A DNA stretch of 64,000 nucleotides, from assembly GCF_000952685.1 (NCBI RefSeq), contig NZ_JYHV01000014.1, forward strand, positions 1-64,000, read 5' to 3'. The translations under genes and the position numbers were made by a program. Each line of letters opens with the position of its first letter. Within the stretch, counting starts at the first letter, position 1. Below, one piece after another: positions 1 to 7,411 of this stretch. The DNA is from Stutzerimonas stutzeri (GTDB lineage Bacteria > Pseudomonadota > Gammaproteobacteria > Pseudomonadales > Pseudomonadaceae). Below the pieces are notes generated by a model. That model did not search any database. It was not told the DNA's origin and was given only the letters and a program-made list of their open reading frames with translations.

Positions 1-63
1 GCTGGATAGAGTACTCGGCTACGAACCGAGCGGTCGGAGGTTCGAATCCTCCTGAGTGCACCA
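1..63 (+). tRNA. tRNA-Arg (ACG), 3' part
   Basis: The window opens inside the D arm. The visible part has a 5-bp anticodon stem (CTCGG/CCGAG) closing the loop CTACGAA, which gives anticodon ACG for arginine. It also has a T arm with the GTTCGAATC loop and an encoded CCA end at 61-63. The 5' acceptor strand lies upstream of the window. A strong hairpin terminator follows 7 nt later. Confidence 0.95.
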
Positions 64-70
64 GAATCGA

Positions 71-101
71 AAAGGGCCTGCAGCAATGCAGGCCCTTTTT
101 C
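71..101 (+). terminator. Intrinsic terminator behind tRNA-Arg
   Basis: A perfect 12-bp stem (AAAGGGCCTGCA at 71-82, TGCAGGCCCTTT at 87-98) with a GCAA tetraloop is followed by a T run at 96-100. Its A-rich left flank lets it also work on the minus strand, for the DUF4124 gene whose stop lies 9 nt to the right. Confidence 0.9.
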
Positions 102-109
102 GTATGCGG

Positions 110-598
110 TCAACGCTTGCCACGAACGCAGCCGTGTTCGTCGAAGCTGATGGTTCGCGTCCGGCCTTTGCCGCTGTAGCGATATTGCACTTGTCCATTG
201 CGGCTGGTGACGGTGTCAGGTGCGCCAAAGGTGCTTTCGACGTCGGCGCGGGTCATGCCGGGGCGGATTTGCTGACTGATCATCGCGCTACGCCTCGCAT
301 TGCCAGTGATACGGTTTCCGCATCCATCGTCCTGCTCTCCCACCACGGTAAGCGATCTTGTTGCTTCCTTCTTGGTGCGCTTGCGTTGCGCCAGTGGCTT
401 GGCCATGGGTACGGCTTTGCCAGAGCTTGGCGTTGGGTTGAGCGCCTCTTGGATCTGAGCGGTTTGATTTGCTGGGCAGCCCTGTTGGCTGAACGTGAGA
501 TTGCCTGCTCCATCGACGCAGCGATAGACGTTTGCGGCGAGCAATGGAGTGGCGTCGAAAAGCAGGGCGCAACAGCCCGCGGCGAGTAGCTTGTTCAC
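110..598 (-). CDS. DUF4124 domain-containing periplasmic protein
   Basis: A 162-residue protein of unknown function. The N-terminus looks like a signal peptide (MNKLLAAGCCALLF, a cleavage-type LLAA near residue 21). A DUF4124-type segment with paired cysteines (YRCVDGAG, QQGCPAN) follows at about residues 24-60. A basic low-complexity linker leads to a C-terminal segment (QIRPGMTRADVESTFGAPD) resembling the SmpA/OmlA (BamE-like) fold. The start is GTG with a full AGGAGG Shine-Dalgarno 6-7 nt upstream (602-608 on the opposite strand), so the start is secure. The gene is transcribed away from mgtE and towards the tRNA terminator. Export is inferred from the sequence; no enzymatic motif is visible. 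Confidence 0.85.
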   Translation of the reverse strand: MNKLLAAGCCALLFDATPLLAANVYRCVDGAGNLTFSQQGCPANQTAQIQEALNPTPSSGKAVPMAKPLAQRKRTKKEATRSLTVVGEQDDGCGNRITGNARRSAMISQQIRPGMTRADVESTFGAPDTVTSRNGQVQYRYSGKGRTRTISFDEHGCVRGKR

Positions 599-913
599 GG
601 TCGTCCTCCTTGACGATGGGTCGGACCAGCCTAGCTAATAATTTATCGCCTCGCAGTCGTGCCTTCCCGTAACGTGAATGCGTCGACACTGATAACAAGC
701 AATCCTCCGTAAGGCCATGATGCAAGCAATTGTATTGCCTGCATTTGTGGTCTGGCTTAACGGTTGCGATGGTATTATCACGTGGTCCGCCCTTTTGGGC
801 TTCTGGATCCCCCTCATGGACTTGCCCAGTAGTCGTATAAAACTTTCGCTTGCCAATCACGTTTCGAATGATTGATCCCTGGCGCGCTCCGACCGCTGGG
901 GGTGGAGTGCGCC
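599..913. other. Divergent intergenic region, DUF4124 / mgtE
   Basis: About 315 bp without a supportable gene. It holds the Shine-Dalgarno of the DUF4124 gene, an inverted repeat at 720-744, and AT-richer stretches near 760-785 and 830-870 that could carry the mgtE promoter. I could not pick a convincing -35/-10 pair. A magnesium-responsive leader is possible here but nothing matched a leader I know. Confidence 0.5.
720..744. repeat. Inverted repeat upstream of mgtE
   Basis: ATGCAAGCAAT (720-730) and ATTGCCTGCAT (734-744) are inverted copies with 10 of 11 pairs and a 3-nt spacer. This could be an operator or a small hairpin in the leader. The regulator is unknown. Confidence 0.5.
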
Positions 914-2362
914 ATGACTGAAGTAGAAGCAAAAAAACCGCAAGAAAGTCTCCAGGATCGTCTGGCGCAAGTCGTCGAGCTGCTCCATCGCCACAAGATC
1001 GTGGAAGACCTGGCTCATCGTCAGAGCCAGGACGGGCAGCATCAGGCTGTGATCGAAAATCTGGTGCATCGCCAGAACCTTGTCGAGCTGCAGCGCAAGC
1101 TGGAAGAGCTGCATCCCGCGGATATTGCGCACATCCTCGAGGCGCTACCGCTCGATGATCGTCTGACGGTATGGCAGTTGGTCAAGTCGGACCGCGATGG
1201 CGATATTCTGCTTGAGGTCTCCGATGCGGTGCGCGAAACGCTCATCGCCGACATGGATGATCATGAGCTCCTGGCGGCGGCCAAGGAAATGGACGCCGAT
1301 GAGCTGGCGGACCTAGCTGCAGAGCTACCTCGCGACGTCGTGCATGAGTTGATGGAAACCCTCGATGCGCAGCAGCGTGAGCGTGTCCGCTCGGCGCTGT
1401 CCTACGAAGAGGACCAGGTAGGTGCGCTGATGGACTTCGAGATGGTCACGATCCGCGAGGACGTGAGCCTTGAAGTGGTTCTCCGCTATTTGCGACGCCT
1501 GAAGGAATTGCCTGGACATACTGACAAGCTGTTCGTCGTCGATTACGACGGCGTGCTCAAAGGCGTTCTGCCAATCAAGCGCTTGCTGGTCAATGACCCG
1601 GAGCGGCACGTCTCTGAAGTCATGGCTAGCGATCCGGTGACATTCCATCCGGACGCGGATGCCTACGAGGCGGCCCAAGCGTTTGAGCGCTATGACTTGG
1701 TTTCCACGCCGGTAGTGGACAAGAGCGGCAAGCTCATCGGACGTTTGACCATTGACGAAATGGTCGACCTGATCCGCGAGGAAAGCGAGAGCGAAGTGCT
1801 CAACATGGCGGGTCTGCGTGAAGAAGAAGATATCTTCGCATCGGTCTGGAAGTCTTTGCGCAACCGCTGGGCCTGGTTGGCGGTCAATCTGATCACGGCT
1901 TTTATAGCCTCGCGGGTAATCGGCCTTTTCGACGGCTCGATCGAGAAGCTGGTCGCGCTAGCTGCATTGATGCCTATAGTGGCCGGCATCGGTGGTAATT
2001 CCGGTAACCAGACCATCACGATGATTGTTCGTGCGATGGCGCTGGATCAGATGGGGACCGGTAACAGCGCTCGCTTGCTGCGCAAGGAAGCGGGCGTCGG
2101 GATGCTGAATGGCCTGATATGGGGCGGCGTTATCGGCATCGTGGTCTATTGGCTATATGGTAGCTGGTCCCTGGGCGTCGTAATGACTGCAGCGATGACG
2201 CTAAACCTGTTGCTGGCGGCCTTGATGGGTGTGCTTATTCCCGTGACGCTGGCTCGGATGGGGCGGGACCCTGCGCTGGGGGCCAGTGTCATGATCACCG
2301 CAGTGACCGACAGTGGCGGTTTCTTTATTTTCCTCGGTTTGGCGACTGTTTTTCTGCTCTGA
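914..2362 (+). CDS. mgtE: Magnesium transporter MgtE
   Basis: A 482-residue Mg2+ channel of the MgtE family in the inner membrane. The order is typical. A charged N-terminal superhelical domain spans about residues 30-130 (ADIAHILEALPLDDR, ELPRDVVHELMETLD). Paired CBS domains follow at about 135-260 (VDYDGVLKGVLPIKRLL, VVDKSGKLIGRLTIDE), and then a five-helix membrane domain from about 285 with the conserved GIGGNSGNQ pore motif. In the family the cytosolic domains sense Mg2+ and close the pore. The ATG at 914 is preferred over an in-frame ATG at 872 because a GGGGGTGGAG Shine-Dalgarno precedes it and family members start there. It is followed by the structured element at 2398-2469 and oadG. 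Confidence 0.95.
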   Translation: MTEVEAKKPQESLQDRLAQVVELLHRHKIVEDLAHRQSQDGQHQAVIENLVHRQNLVELQRKLEELHPADIAHILEALPLDDRLTVWQLVKSDRDGDILLEVSDAVRETLIADMDDHELLAAAKEMDADELADLAAELPRDVVHELMETLDAQQRERVRSALSYEEDQVGALMDFEMVTIREDVSLEVVLRYLRRLKELPGHTDKLFVVDYDGVLKGVLPIKRLLVNDPERHVSEVMASDPVTFHPDADAYEAAQAFERYDLVSTPVVDKSGKLIGRLTIDEMVDLIREESESEVLNMAGLREEEDIFASVWKSLRNRWAWLAVNLITAFIASRVIGLFDGSIEKLVALAALMPIVAGIGGNSGNQTITMIVRAMALDQMGTGNSARLLRKEAGVGMLNGLIWGGVIGIVVYWLYGSWSLGVVMTAAMTLNLLLAALMGVLIPVTLARMGRDPALGASVMITAVTDSGGFFIFLGLATVFLL

Positions 2363-2397
2363 TCCCTTCCAACTGCGGCGACTTGGCGTTTGCCTTG

Positions 2398-2469
2398 CGC
2401 CTGTTATTCGGGCTAATGTTCGCGGGTTTCGCTCCGGCGAAGCCCTGAACCCGATGCGAATAACAGGCG
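2398..2469 (+). other. Long nested inverted repeat (candidate structured leader of oadGAB)
   Basis: A perfect 13-bp outer stem (CGCCTGTTATTCG at 2398-2410, CGAATAACAGGCG at 2457-2469) encloses a second pairing (CGGGTT 2423-2428 with AACCCG 2448-2453). An inner hairpin (TTCGC 2428-2432, GCGAA 2437-2441, TCCG loop) can compete for one base. There is no T tract, so it is not a standard terminator. It lies 30 nt before the oadG start. It may be a structured 5' leader, an mRNA-processing hairpin, or a REP-like element. I do not recognise it as a known riboswitch. Confidence 0.7.
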
Positions 2470-2499
2470 GCCCGAGCTGCTGATTGAAAGGGAAACCCG

Positions 2500-2748
2500 A
2501 TGACCCCCAGCGAACTCCTGCTCGAAGGTGTCGAACTTATGCTGTTCGGCTTAGGTTCCGTCTTCATCTTCCTCGTTTTGTTGATTGTCTGCATTCGCCT
2601 GATGTCTTTGTTGATCAGCCGCTTTGATAGCGCGCCGACAACTCAGCCTGCCTCCATTAAGTCTGCCGCTGTCACGGCTGAAATGGACGCCGACCTTCTT
2701 GCAGCCATTCAGGCCGCCATTCATCAGCACCGCGCGCGTCGCGGTTGA
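2500..2748 (+). CDS. oadG: Oxaloacetate decarboxylase gamma subunit OadG
   Basis: An 82-residue small subunit of the Na+-pumping oxaloacetate decarboxylase. The N-terminal half holds one transmembrane helix (about residues 13-37, [20 protein letters not shown]). The rest is a cytosolic tail that in the family helps assemble the alpha subunit on the beta subunit and contributes Zn2+ binding. The length and the position directly before oadA and oadB are standard. A Shine-Dalgarno (GAAAGGGAAACCCG) sits just before ATG. oadA starts 22 nt after the stop, so the three genes should form one operon, probably under control of the structured region upstream. Confidence 0.93.
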   Translation: MTPSELLLEGVELMLFGLGSVFIFLVLLIVCIRLMSLLISRFDSAPTTQPASIKSAAVTAEMDADLLAAIQAAIHQHRARRG

Positions 2749-2770
2749 CTCAGAACAGGGAGTTCCGCTC

Positions 2771-4552
2771 ATGATTTCTGCAAAACAGCCGCTCGGTATA
2801 ACCGACGTGGTGCTACGTGATGCTCACCAATCCATTCTTGCCACCCGCGTGCGCCTCGAAGACATGTTGCCGATTGCCGGCAAACTCGATCAGGTTGGCT
2901 TCTGGTCGGTTGAATCCTGGGGCGGCGCGACCTTCGATGCCTGTATTCGCTATCTTGGTGAGGACCCGTGGGAGCGTATTCGCGAACTGAAGAAAGCGAT
3001 GCCCAATACCCGCCAGCAGATGCTGTTGCGTGGTCAGAACCTGCTGGGCTATCGGCATTACGCCGATGACGTAGTGGAAAAATTCGTCGAGAGGGCGGCG
3101 ATCAACGGGGTCGACGTGTTCCGTGTGTTCGACGCGATGAACGATCCGCGCAACCTGGAAACAGCACTACGCGCCGTCAAGCGACAGGGCAAGCATGCCC
3201 AGGGCACCATTTCCTATACCACCAGTCCTGTGCATACCCTGGAGATGTGGGTCGATCTGGCCAAGCAGATCGAAGATATGGGCGCGGATTCGGTGGCGAT
3301 CAAGGATATGGCCGGCATTCTTACGCCGTATACGGCCTATGAGTTGGTCACGCGGCTGAAGGCGAGCCTATCCATTCCGATCCATATGCAATGCCATGCG
3401 ACGGCGGGCCTGTCGACCGCGGCAATCCTCAAGGCCGTTGAGGCTGGAATCGATAACGTCGATACCGCCATCTCTTCGCTCTCGATGACCTATGGACACT
3501 CGCCGACCGAATCAGTGGTAGCGATTTTTCAGGGCACCGAGCGGGACACGGGACTCGATCTGCAGCTTTTGGAAGAGATCGCTGCGTATTTCCGCGAGGT
3601 GCGCAAGAAGTACGCCAAATTCGAAGGCACACTGAAGGGGGTCGATTCACGAATTCTTGTGGCGCAGGTGCCAGGTGGCATGCTGACCAACATGGAAGGC
3701 CAGTTGAAGGAGCAGGGCGCCCTCGATAAGTTCGATCAGGTCCTGGCGGAAATCCCTCGTGTTCGCGAAGACCTCGGTTTCATCCCGCTGGTAACGCCGA
3801 CGTCGCAGATCGTCGGCACTCAGGCGGTGATCAACGTGCTGACCGGCGAGCGTTACAAGTCCATTACAAAGGAAACTGCAGGCATCCTAAAGGGCGAGTA
3901 TGGCGCTGCTCCGGCCCCTTTCAATACCGAACTGCAGCAGCGCGTGCTAGATGGTTCCGAAGTCATCACATGCCGTCCTGCCGATCTACTGCAACCGGAA
4001 ATGGACAAGCTGACTGCAGAGCTGAAAGGGTTGGCGAAGGACAAAGGCCTTACGCTGGCTAAGGATGAAATTGACGACGTTCTGACATATGCGCTGTTTC
4101 CTCAGATTGGTCTCAAGTTTCTCAAGAACCGGGGCAATGCTGCCGCTTTCGAGCCAATGCCAACTGGTAACGAGCAGGCGCCACGCGAGCCTGGCGCCCC
4201 CGAGGTCTATACCGTCGAGGTCAATGGCCGGTCGTTCGTCGTGCAGGTCAACGAAGGCGGCGACATCGAAGGGCTCAAGCCGCTCGGTGATATGCCGGGC
4301 GCGACGTCCGCAGCCGTTTCCGCGCCTGCCGCTGGCGCTGGCGAGCCTCAACCCGCACCGCTGGCTGGCAATATCTTCAAGGTGCTCGTACAGCCCGGTC
4401 AGTTGGTGCAGGAGGGCGATCTCGTGATCATCCTCGAAGCCATGAAAATGGAAACTGAAATCCGTGCATTCAAGGCCGGCACCATCTCCGGTGTGAACGT
4501 CAAGGTCGGCGATGCGGTGTCCGTAGGCGACAGCCTGCTGACCATCGCTTAA
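2771..4552 (+). CDS. oadA: Oxaloacetate decarboxylase alpha subunit OadA, biotin-carrying
   Basis: 593 residues. The carboxyltransferase domain occupies about residues 5-460, starting with the family motif [10 protein letters not shown] and including metal-site residues in the TIM barrel ([10 protein letters not shown]). A Pro/Ala-rich linker (about 495-525) leads to a C-terminal biotinyl domain with EAMKMET, where Lys559 should carry biotin. The enzyme moves CO2 from oxaloacetate to biotin, and OadB then decarboxylates carboxybiotin and exports Na+. The ATG at 2771 is used because the family begins [19 protein letters not shown]; an in-frame upstream extension overlaps oadG and is not conserved-looking. 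The gap to oadB is 10 nt. Confidence 0.95.
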   Translation: MISAKQPLGITDVVLRDAHQSILATRVRLEDMLPIAGKLDQVGFWSVESWGGATFDACIRYLGEDPWERIRELKKAMPNTRQQMLLRGQNLLGYRHYADDVVEKFVERAAINGVDVFRVFDAMNDPRNLETALRAVKRQGKHAQGTISYTTSPVHTLEMWVDLAKQIEDMGADSVAIKDMAGILTPYTAYELVTRLKASLSIPIHMQCHATAGLSTAAILKAVEAGIDNVDTAISSLSMTYGHSPTESVVAIFQGTERDTGLDLQLLEEIAAYFREVRKKYAKFEGTLKGVDSRILVAQVPGGMLTNMEGQLKEQGALDKFDQVLAEIPRVREDLGFIPLVTPTSQIVGTQAVINVLTGERYKSITKETAGILKGEYGAAPAPFNTELQQRVLDGSEVITCRPADLLQPEMDKLTAELKGLAKDKGLTLAKDEIDDVLTYALFPQIGLKFLKNRGNAAAFEPMPTGNEQAPREPGAPEVYTVEVNGRSFVVQVNEGGDIEGLKPLGDMPGATSAAVSAPAAGAGEPQPAPLAGNIFKVLVQPGQLVQEGDLVIILEAMKMETEIRAFKAGTISGVNVKVGDAVSVGDSLLTIA

Positions 4553-4562
4553 GGAGTGCTGC

Positions 4563-5699
4563 ATGGATAAGTTGCTCAAGCTATGGCACAGCACCGGCTT
4601 GTATCACCTGGAGCCCGGTCAGCTGCTGATGATCGTGGTGTGCCTGGCATTGATCTATCTGGCGATTCGCAAAGGGTTCGAGCCTTTGCTGCTGATCCCG
4701 ATCGGGTTTGGTGGCGTGCTTGCCAACATTCCGGTCGCCAACATGGCCGAGGGTGCCGGCATTCTTCATCTGTTCTACGAAGTCGGTCTGCCGACCAGCG
4801 TGTTTCCGTTGTTGATTTTCATGGGTGTGGGAGCAATGACCGACTTCGGTCCGATGCTCGCCAATCCCAAGACCTTGTTGCTCGGTGCGGCGGCGCAGTT
4901 CGGTATCTTCGCCACCTTGCTCGGTGCCTTGGCGCTGGCGGCGATGGGGGTTCCGGGCATGGAGTTCACCCTGCGCGAGGCGGCTTCAATCGCTATCATC
5001 GGGGGGGCTGACGGCCCGACATCGATCTTCGTCACTGCGAAGCTCGCGCCGCATCTGTTGGGCCCAATCGCCGTGGCGGCCTACTCCTACATGGCGCTGG
5101 TCCCGTTGATTCAGCCGCCCATCATGCGTGCGCTGACAACTAAGGAGGAGCGCGCCATCGTCATGACGCAGCTGCGTCATGTCGGGCAGGCGGAAAAAAT
5201 AGTCTTCCCGCTCATGCTTGCTTTGATGGTTGGCTTTTTGCTGCCCGATGCAGCTCCGCTAGTGGGCATGTTTGCCTTTGGTAACCTGTTGCGTGAGTGC
5301 GGCGTGGTCGATCGCCTGGCTGATACTTCGCGCAATGCCTTGATCAACATCGTTACCATCGCGCTGGGACTGACGGTTGGGTCCAAGTTGTCGGCCGAAG
5401 CCTTTCTACAGCTAAAGACGCTTGGGATTCTATTGCTCGGAATGCTCGCCTTTTGCGGCGGCACTGCAGCAGGCGTGCTGATGGCCAAGATGATGAACAT
5501 GTTCAGTACGAACAAGATCAATCCTCTGATTGGGTCGGCAGGCGTATCGGCCGTGCCGATGGCTGCACGGGTGTCGAATAAGGTAGGACTCGAGGCAAAT
5601 CCTCAGAACTTCCTGCTCATGCATGCCATGGGGCCTAACGTGGCGGGCGTGATTGGCTCGGCAGTTGCGGCAGGAATATTGCTGAGTTTTGTAGGCTAG
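4563..5699 (+). CDS. oadB: Oxaloacetate decarboxylase beta subunit OadB (Na+ pump)
   Basis: A 378-residue polytopic membrane protein. It decarboxylates carboxybiotin on OadA and couples this to Na+ efflux. Conserved family stretches are visible: [10 protein letters not shown] (about residues 148-157), the aspartate-bearing site used for Na+/H+ coupling in studied homologs, and [13 protein letters not shown] near residue 320. The start is ATG with AAGGAGTGCTGC in front. Stop-to-start spacing of 10 nt from oadA and a strong terminator behind it mark the end of the operon. The pump lets the cell make a sodium gradient from C4 acids or oxaloacetate. Confidence 0.95.
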   Translation: MDKLLKLWHSTGLYHLEPGQLLMIVVCLALIYLAIRKGFEPLLLIPIGFGGVLANIPVANMAEGAGILHLFYEVGLPTSVFPLLIFMGVGAMTDFGPMLANPKTLLLGAAAQFGIFATLLGALALAAMGVPGMEFTLREAASIAIIGGADGPTSIFVTAKLAPHLLGPIAVAAYSYMALVPLIQPPIMRALTTKEERAIVMTQLRHVGQAEKIVFPLMLALMVGFLLPDAAPLVGMFAFGNLLRECGVVDRLADTSRNALINIVTIALGLTVGSKLSAEAFLQLKTLGILLLGMLAFCGGTAAGVLMAKMMNMFSTNKINPLIGSAGVSAVPMAARVSNKVGLEANPQNFLLMHAMGPNVAGVIGSAVAAGILLSFVG

Positions 5700-5735
5700 A
5701 CAGCGGCCGCTTCGCTGGTCGCGCTAAAGAATAAG

Positions 5736-5768
5736 GCCCTGTATCGATGAGATGCAGGGCATTTTTTT
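5736..5768 (+). terminator. Intrinsic terminator of oadGAB
   Basis: A 10-bp stem (GCCCTGTATC 5736-5745, GATGCAGGGC 5751-5760, one G-T pair) with a GATGA loop is followed by eight Ts at 5762-5769. It is placed 36 nt after the oadB stop. Confidence 0.92.
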
Positions 5769-5861
5769 TGCGGATGCGTAGATGTCGCTCGGTCAGTATC
5801 GGATGGAACGAAGTAGCCAGAAAGTTGGATAGGATGATCACCGGCAAGAATGGCAAACGAC

Positions 5862-5886
5862 AACGCCCCGGCTGAACCGAGGCGTT
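5862..5886 (-). terminator. Probable terminator of amrZ
   Basis: On the minus strand there is a 10-bp stem (AACGCCTCGG / CCGGGGCGTT, one T-G pair) with a TTCAG loop, 28 nt after the amrZ stop. Only a weak T-rich tail (GTCGTTT) follows, so termination may be partial. Confidence 0.6.
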
Positions 5887-5914
5887 TGGACCCTTCCGCA
5901 GGCTACCGGTATTG

Positions 5915-6241
5915 TCAGCCTTCGTCTTTTGCGGCTTCGGTATCTTGTGCAATCAGGGAAATCAAGGCGTTCTGCTGTCGGTGGGCGAGTTGGCGGAAGC
6001 GCTGAAGGAGTTCACGCTCGTGAAGCGTCAGTTCCGGGCTATCTAGGCGCATAGCCGAATCATCGTCAAGTGCGCCTTCCTGGAGAAGGCTTTGCTCCAG
6101 ACGGGCGATGATCTCAGAGTTCATGCTGCGATGATGATTGCGCGCAACCTCGGCGATACGCTCGCGCATCCCGTCTGGTAGCCGAACCACGAATTTGTCA
6201 GCCGTGCGGCTGGAATAAACTGCCTGCTTCATAGGGCGCAT
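5915..6241 (-). CDS. amrZ: Ribbon-helix-helix transcription factor AmrZ (AlgZ)
   Basis: 108 residues, very close to P. aeruginosa AmrZ along its whole length as I remember that sequence. An Arc-type ribbon-helix-helix spans about residues 14-60, with the DNA-contacting strand [12 protein letters not shown]. Lys16, Val18 and Arg20 correspond to the residues shown in P. aeruginosa (K18, V20, R22) to be needed for DNA binding. The C-terminal tetramerisation region is about 65-108. AmrZ activates alginate and twitching genes and represses fleQ and its own gene in P. aeruginosa. The start at 6241 follows the family (MRP.KQ); no clear Shine-Dalgarno is visible for this ATG or the next one at 6232. 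A 12-bp palindrome at 6271-6282 could be an autoregulatory site. Confidence 0.93.
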   Translation of the reverse strand: MRPMKQAVYSSRTADKFVVRLPDGMRERIAEVARNHHRSMNSEIIARLEQSLLQEGALDDDSAMRLDSPELTLHERELLQRFRQLAHRQQNALISLIAQDTEAAKDEG

Positions 6242-6270
6242 AGTAAACCGGTTAGTCAGGTGGGCGATGG

Positions 6271-6282
6271 TGGCTTATTGCC
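6271..6282. promoter_or_regulatory. Possible AmrZ autoregulatory site
   Basis: TGGCTTATTGCC, an imperfect palindrome with GGC/GCC half-sites separated by 5-6 bp, lies 30 bp upstream of the amrZ start and downstream of its likely promoter. GGC/GCC half-sites are typical of AmrZ operators and amrZ is known to repress itself in P. aeruginosa. Assignment by resemblance only. Confidence 0.4.
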
Positions 6283-6364
6283 GTTCTAGTCACCGGTCTG
6301 ACACCAAACAGCGGTTGCTGTTCCACGACCTAGGAAAAAGATGCTAGACGACTTAATGACGTCA

Positions 6365-6392
6365 ATTATACGACGACAAAATGAACAGTAAA
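6365..6392 (-). promoter_or_regulatory. Candidate sigma-70 promoter of amrZ
   Basis: On the minus strand TTTACT (6392-6387) and a perfect TATAAT (6370-6365) are separated by 16 bp. This would give a leader of about 115 nt before the amrZ start. P. aeruginosa amrZ is driven by AlgU, but I did not find a clear AlgU-type GAACTT/TCTGA pair here. Confidence 0.55.
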
Positions 6393-6461
6393 GGTTTTGG
6401 GTGGTGGCCAATAGCCTTTACTGTGATCTACCGCTGATCTGGCCCTTTAAAACCGTTCATC

Positions 6462-6644
6462 CTAGCGTAGGACGGGGTCGAACTTGATCCGCCGACCGAG
6501 GGCTAGGGATATGACGAAAAGCGTCCCGAAAAGGACGGTACCGCAGTCGACAAGCGTATCCCAAAGTCCCGGGAGGCTAGCCCCTATGCTCAAAACACCG
6601 CAAGCAACGCCGAGTAAAAGGAACAAGCAACCATAGACAGACAT
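6462..6644 (-). CDS. Small inner-membrane protein, unknown function
   Basis: A 60-residue hydrophobic protein with two predicted membrane helices, at about residues 4-24 (YGCLFLLLGVACGVLSIGASL) and 33-50 (CGTVLFGTLFVISLALG), and a short basic C-terminus (RRIKFDPVLR). A Shine-Dalgarno GGAG lies 7 nt before ATG, and codon use looks like the neighbouring genes, which supports a real gene. I do not recognise a family. It sits between amrZ and another small exported protein on the same strand, 43 nt downstream of the latter. Confidence 0.65.
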   Translation of the reverse strand: MSVYGCLFLLLGVACGVLSIGASLPGLWDTLVDCGTVLFGTLFVISLALGRRIKFDPVLR

Positions 6645-6687
6645 TTTTTATCTCCGTGTGGAACCTGTGGCGATTAAAACTTATCTC

Positions 6688-6885
6688 TTAAAAGACCCAG
6701 CGTTGCGGCTGCACAGGCTTGCTTACTTCCTGGCTGATGGTCTGCGCCGGGGCTGACAGCCTTGGTGTGGTTAGTGCGCTGGGTTGTGGTAGTGCGGCTG
6801 GAAAGCGATCCGGGCCTGGCATTTCTTGTATCGAAGTGATAGCAGCCAGAACCGCGGTGCTGAACAGAAAGGCTGGGCGTAGCAT
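6688..6885 (-). CDS. Small exported protein, unknown function
   Basis: 65 residues with a plausible signal peptide (MLRPAFLFSTAVLAAIT, cleavage around residue 18-20). A Pro/Ser/Thr/Gln-rich mature part with no cysteine and no recognisable domain follows (PGPDRFPAALPQPSALTTPR). A strong Shine-Dalgarno (AAGGAG, 7 nt before ATG) supports this start over a longer alternative frame. It lies upstream of the 60-residue membrane protein on the same strand, so the two could be co-transcribed. Real but functionally unknown. Confidence 0.6.
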   Translation of the reverse strand: MLRPAFLFSTAVLAAITSIQEMPGPDRFPAALPQPSALTTPRLSAPAQTISQEVSKPVQPQRWVF

Positions 6886-7158
6886 CGGCGTCTCCTTCGC
6901 ATAAATGGTCTGGATGACTTAAGCATTCGCCGTGCCAGGATTTGCTCACAAAAAACTGTGTTATTTCAATGGCTTACGGTTCATCAATAAGCCGATCTCA
7001 TGCGCTTTGCATGATGCGGTCAAATACTGTCGTGCAGATTGCAATGACCGAGTGGGGGATGAATTTGTATTCGGTATTTTGATGTCTGGTTGATGCCATG
7101 GGTGCCGCAGCAAGCATGACAAACGAGCCAAGGCCCGCTAACATGCTGCCCGCCATGC

Positions 7159-7235
7159 GTCCCAGTAGCTCAATTGGATAGAGCATCCCCCTCCTAAGGG
7201 GAAGGTTGTGAGTTCGAACCTCGCCTGGGACGCCA
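7159..7235 (+). tRNA. tRNA-Arg (CCT)
   Basis: A 77-nt cloverleaf. The acceptor strand GTCCCAG pairs with CTGGGAC, followed by discriminator G and encoded CCA. The D arm is AGCTCAATTGGATAGAGC. The anticodon stem TCCCC/GGGGA closes loop CTCCTAA, giving anticodon CCT. The T arm is GTGAG/CTCGC-like with TTCGAAC. It is followed by six Ts. tRNA-Arg(CCT) is a common island integration site, but no repeated 3' end or integrase is seen next to it. Confidence 0.95.
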
Positions 7236-7411
7236 GTTTTTTCGCATGCGTGAAACGACGGTCAGTGCCGTATGGCAGCCGCTAGGGCTGGAGAGGACAA
7301 GGTGCAAGGCGCCGAGGCTGTACGCCGGCTCGGCTTGTCGGGATAGCGAGGCGCTTGTTGCGGTTGTTTCGTTGTGCTGCATGTTCAGCGATAGCGCGCG
7401 GAAATCTACTG

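Noticed and set aside
2624..2770. 49-codon upstream extension of oadA
   Set aside because: It overlaps oadG in another frame, and OadA proteins start at [11 protein letters not shown]; a Shine-Dalgarno (AGGGAG) precedes ATG 2771.
6998..7186. Minus-strand 62-codon frame with a hydrophobic N-terminus
   Set aside because: Overlaps the 5' part of tRNA-Arg(CCT) and has no ribosome site.
7159..7411. tRNA-Arg(CCT) as an island attachment site
   Set aside because: No integrase, no direct repeat of the tRNA 3' end and no shift in composition; a conserved flgZ follows.
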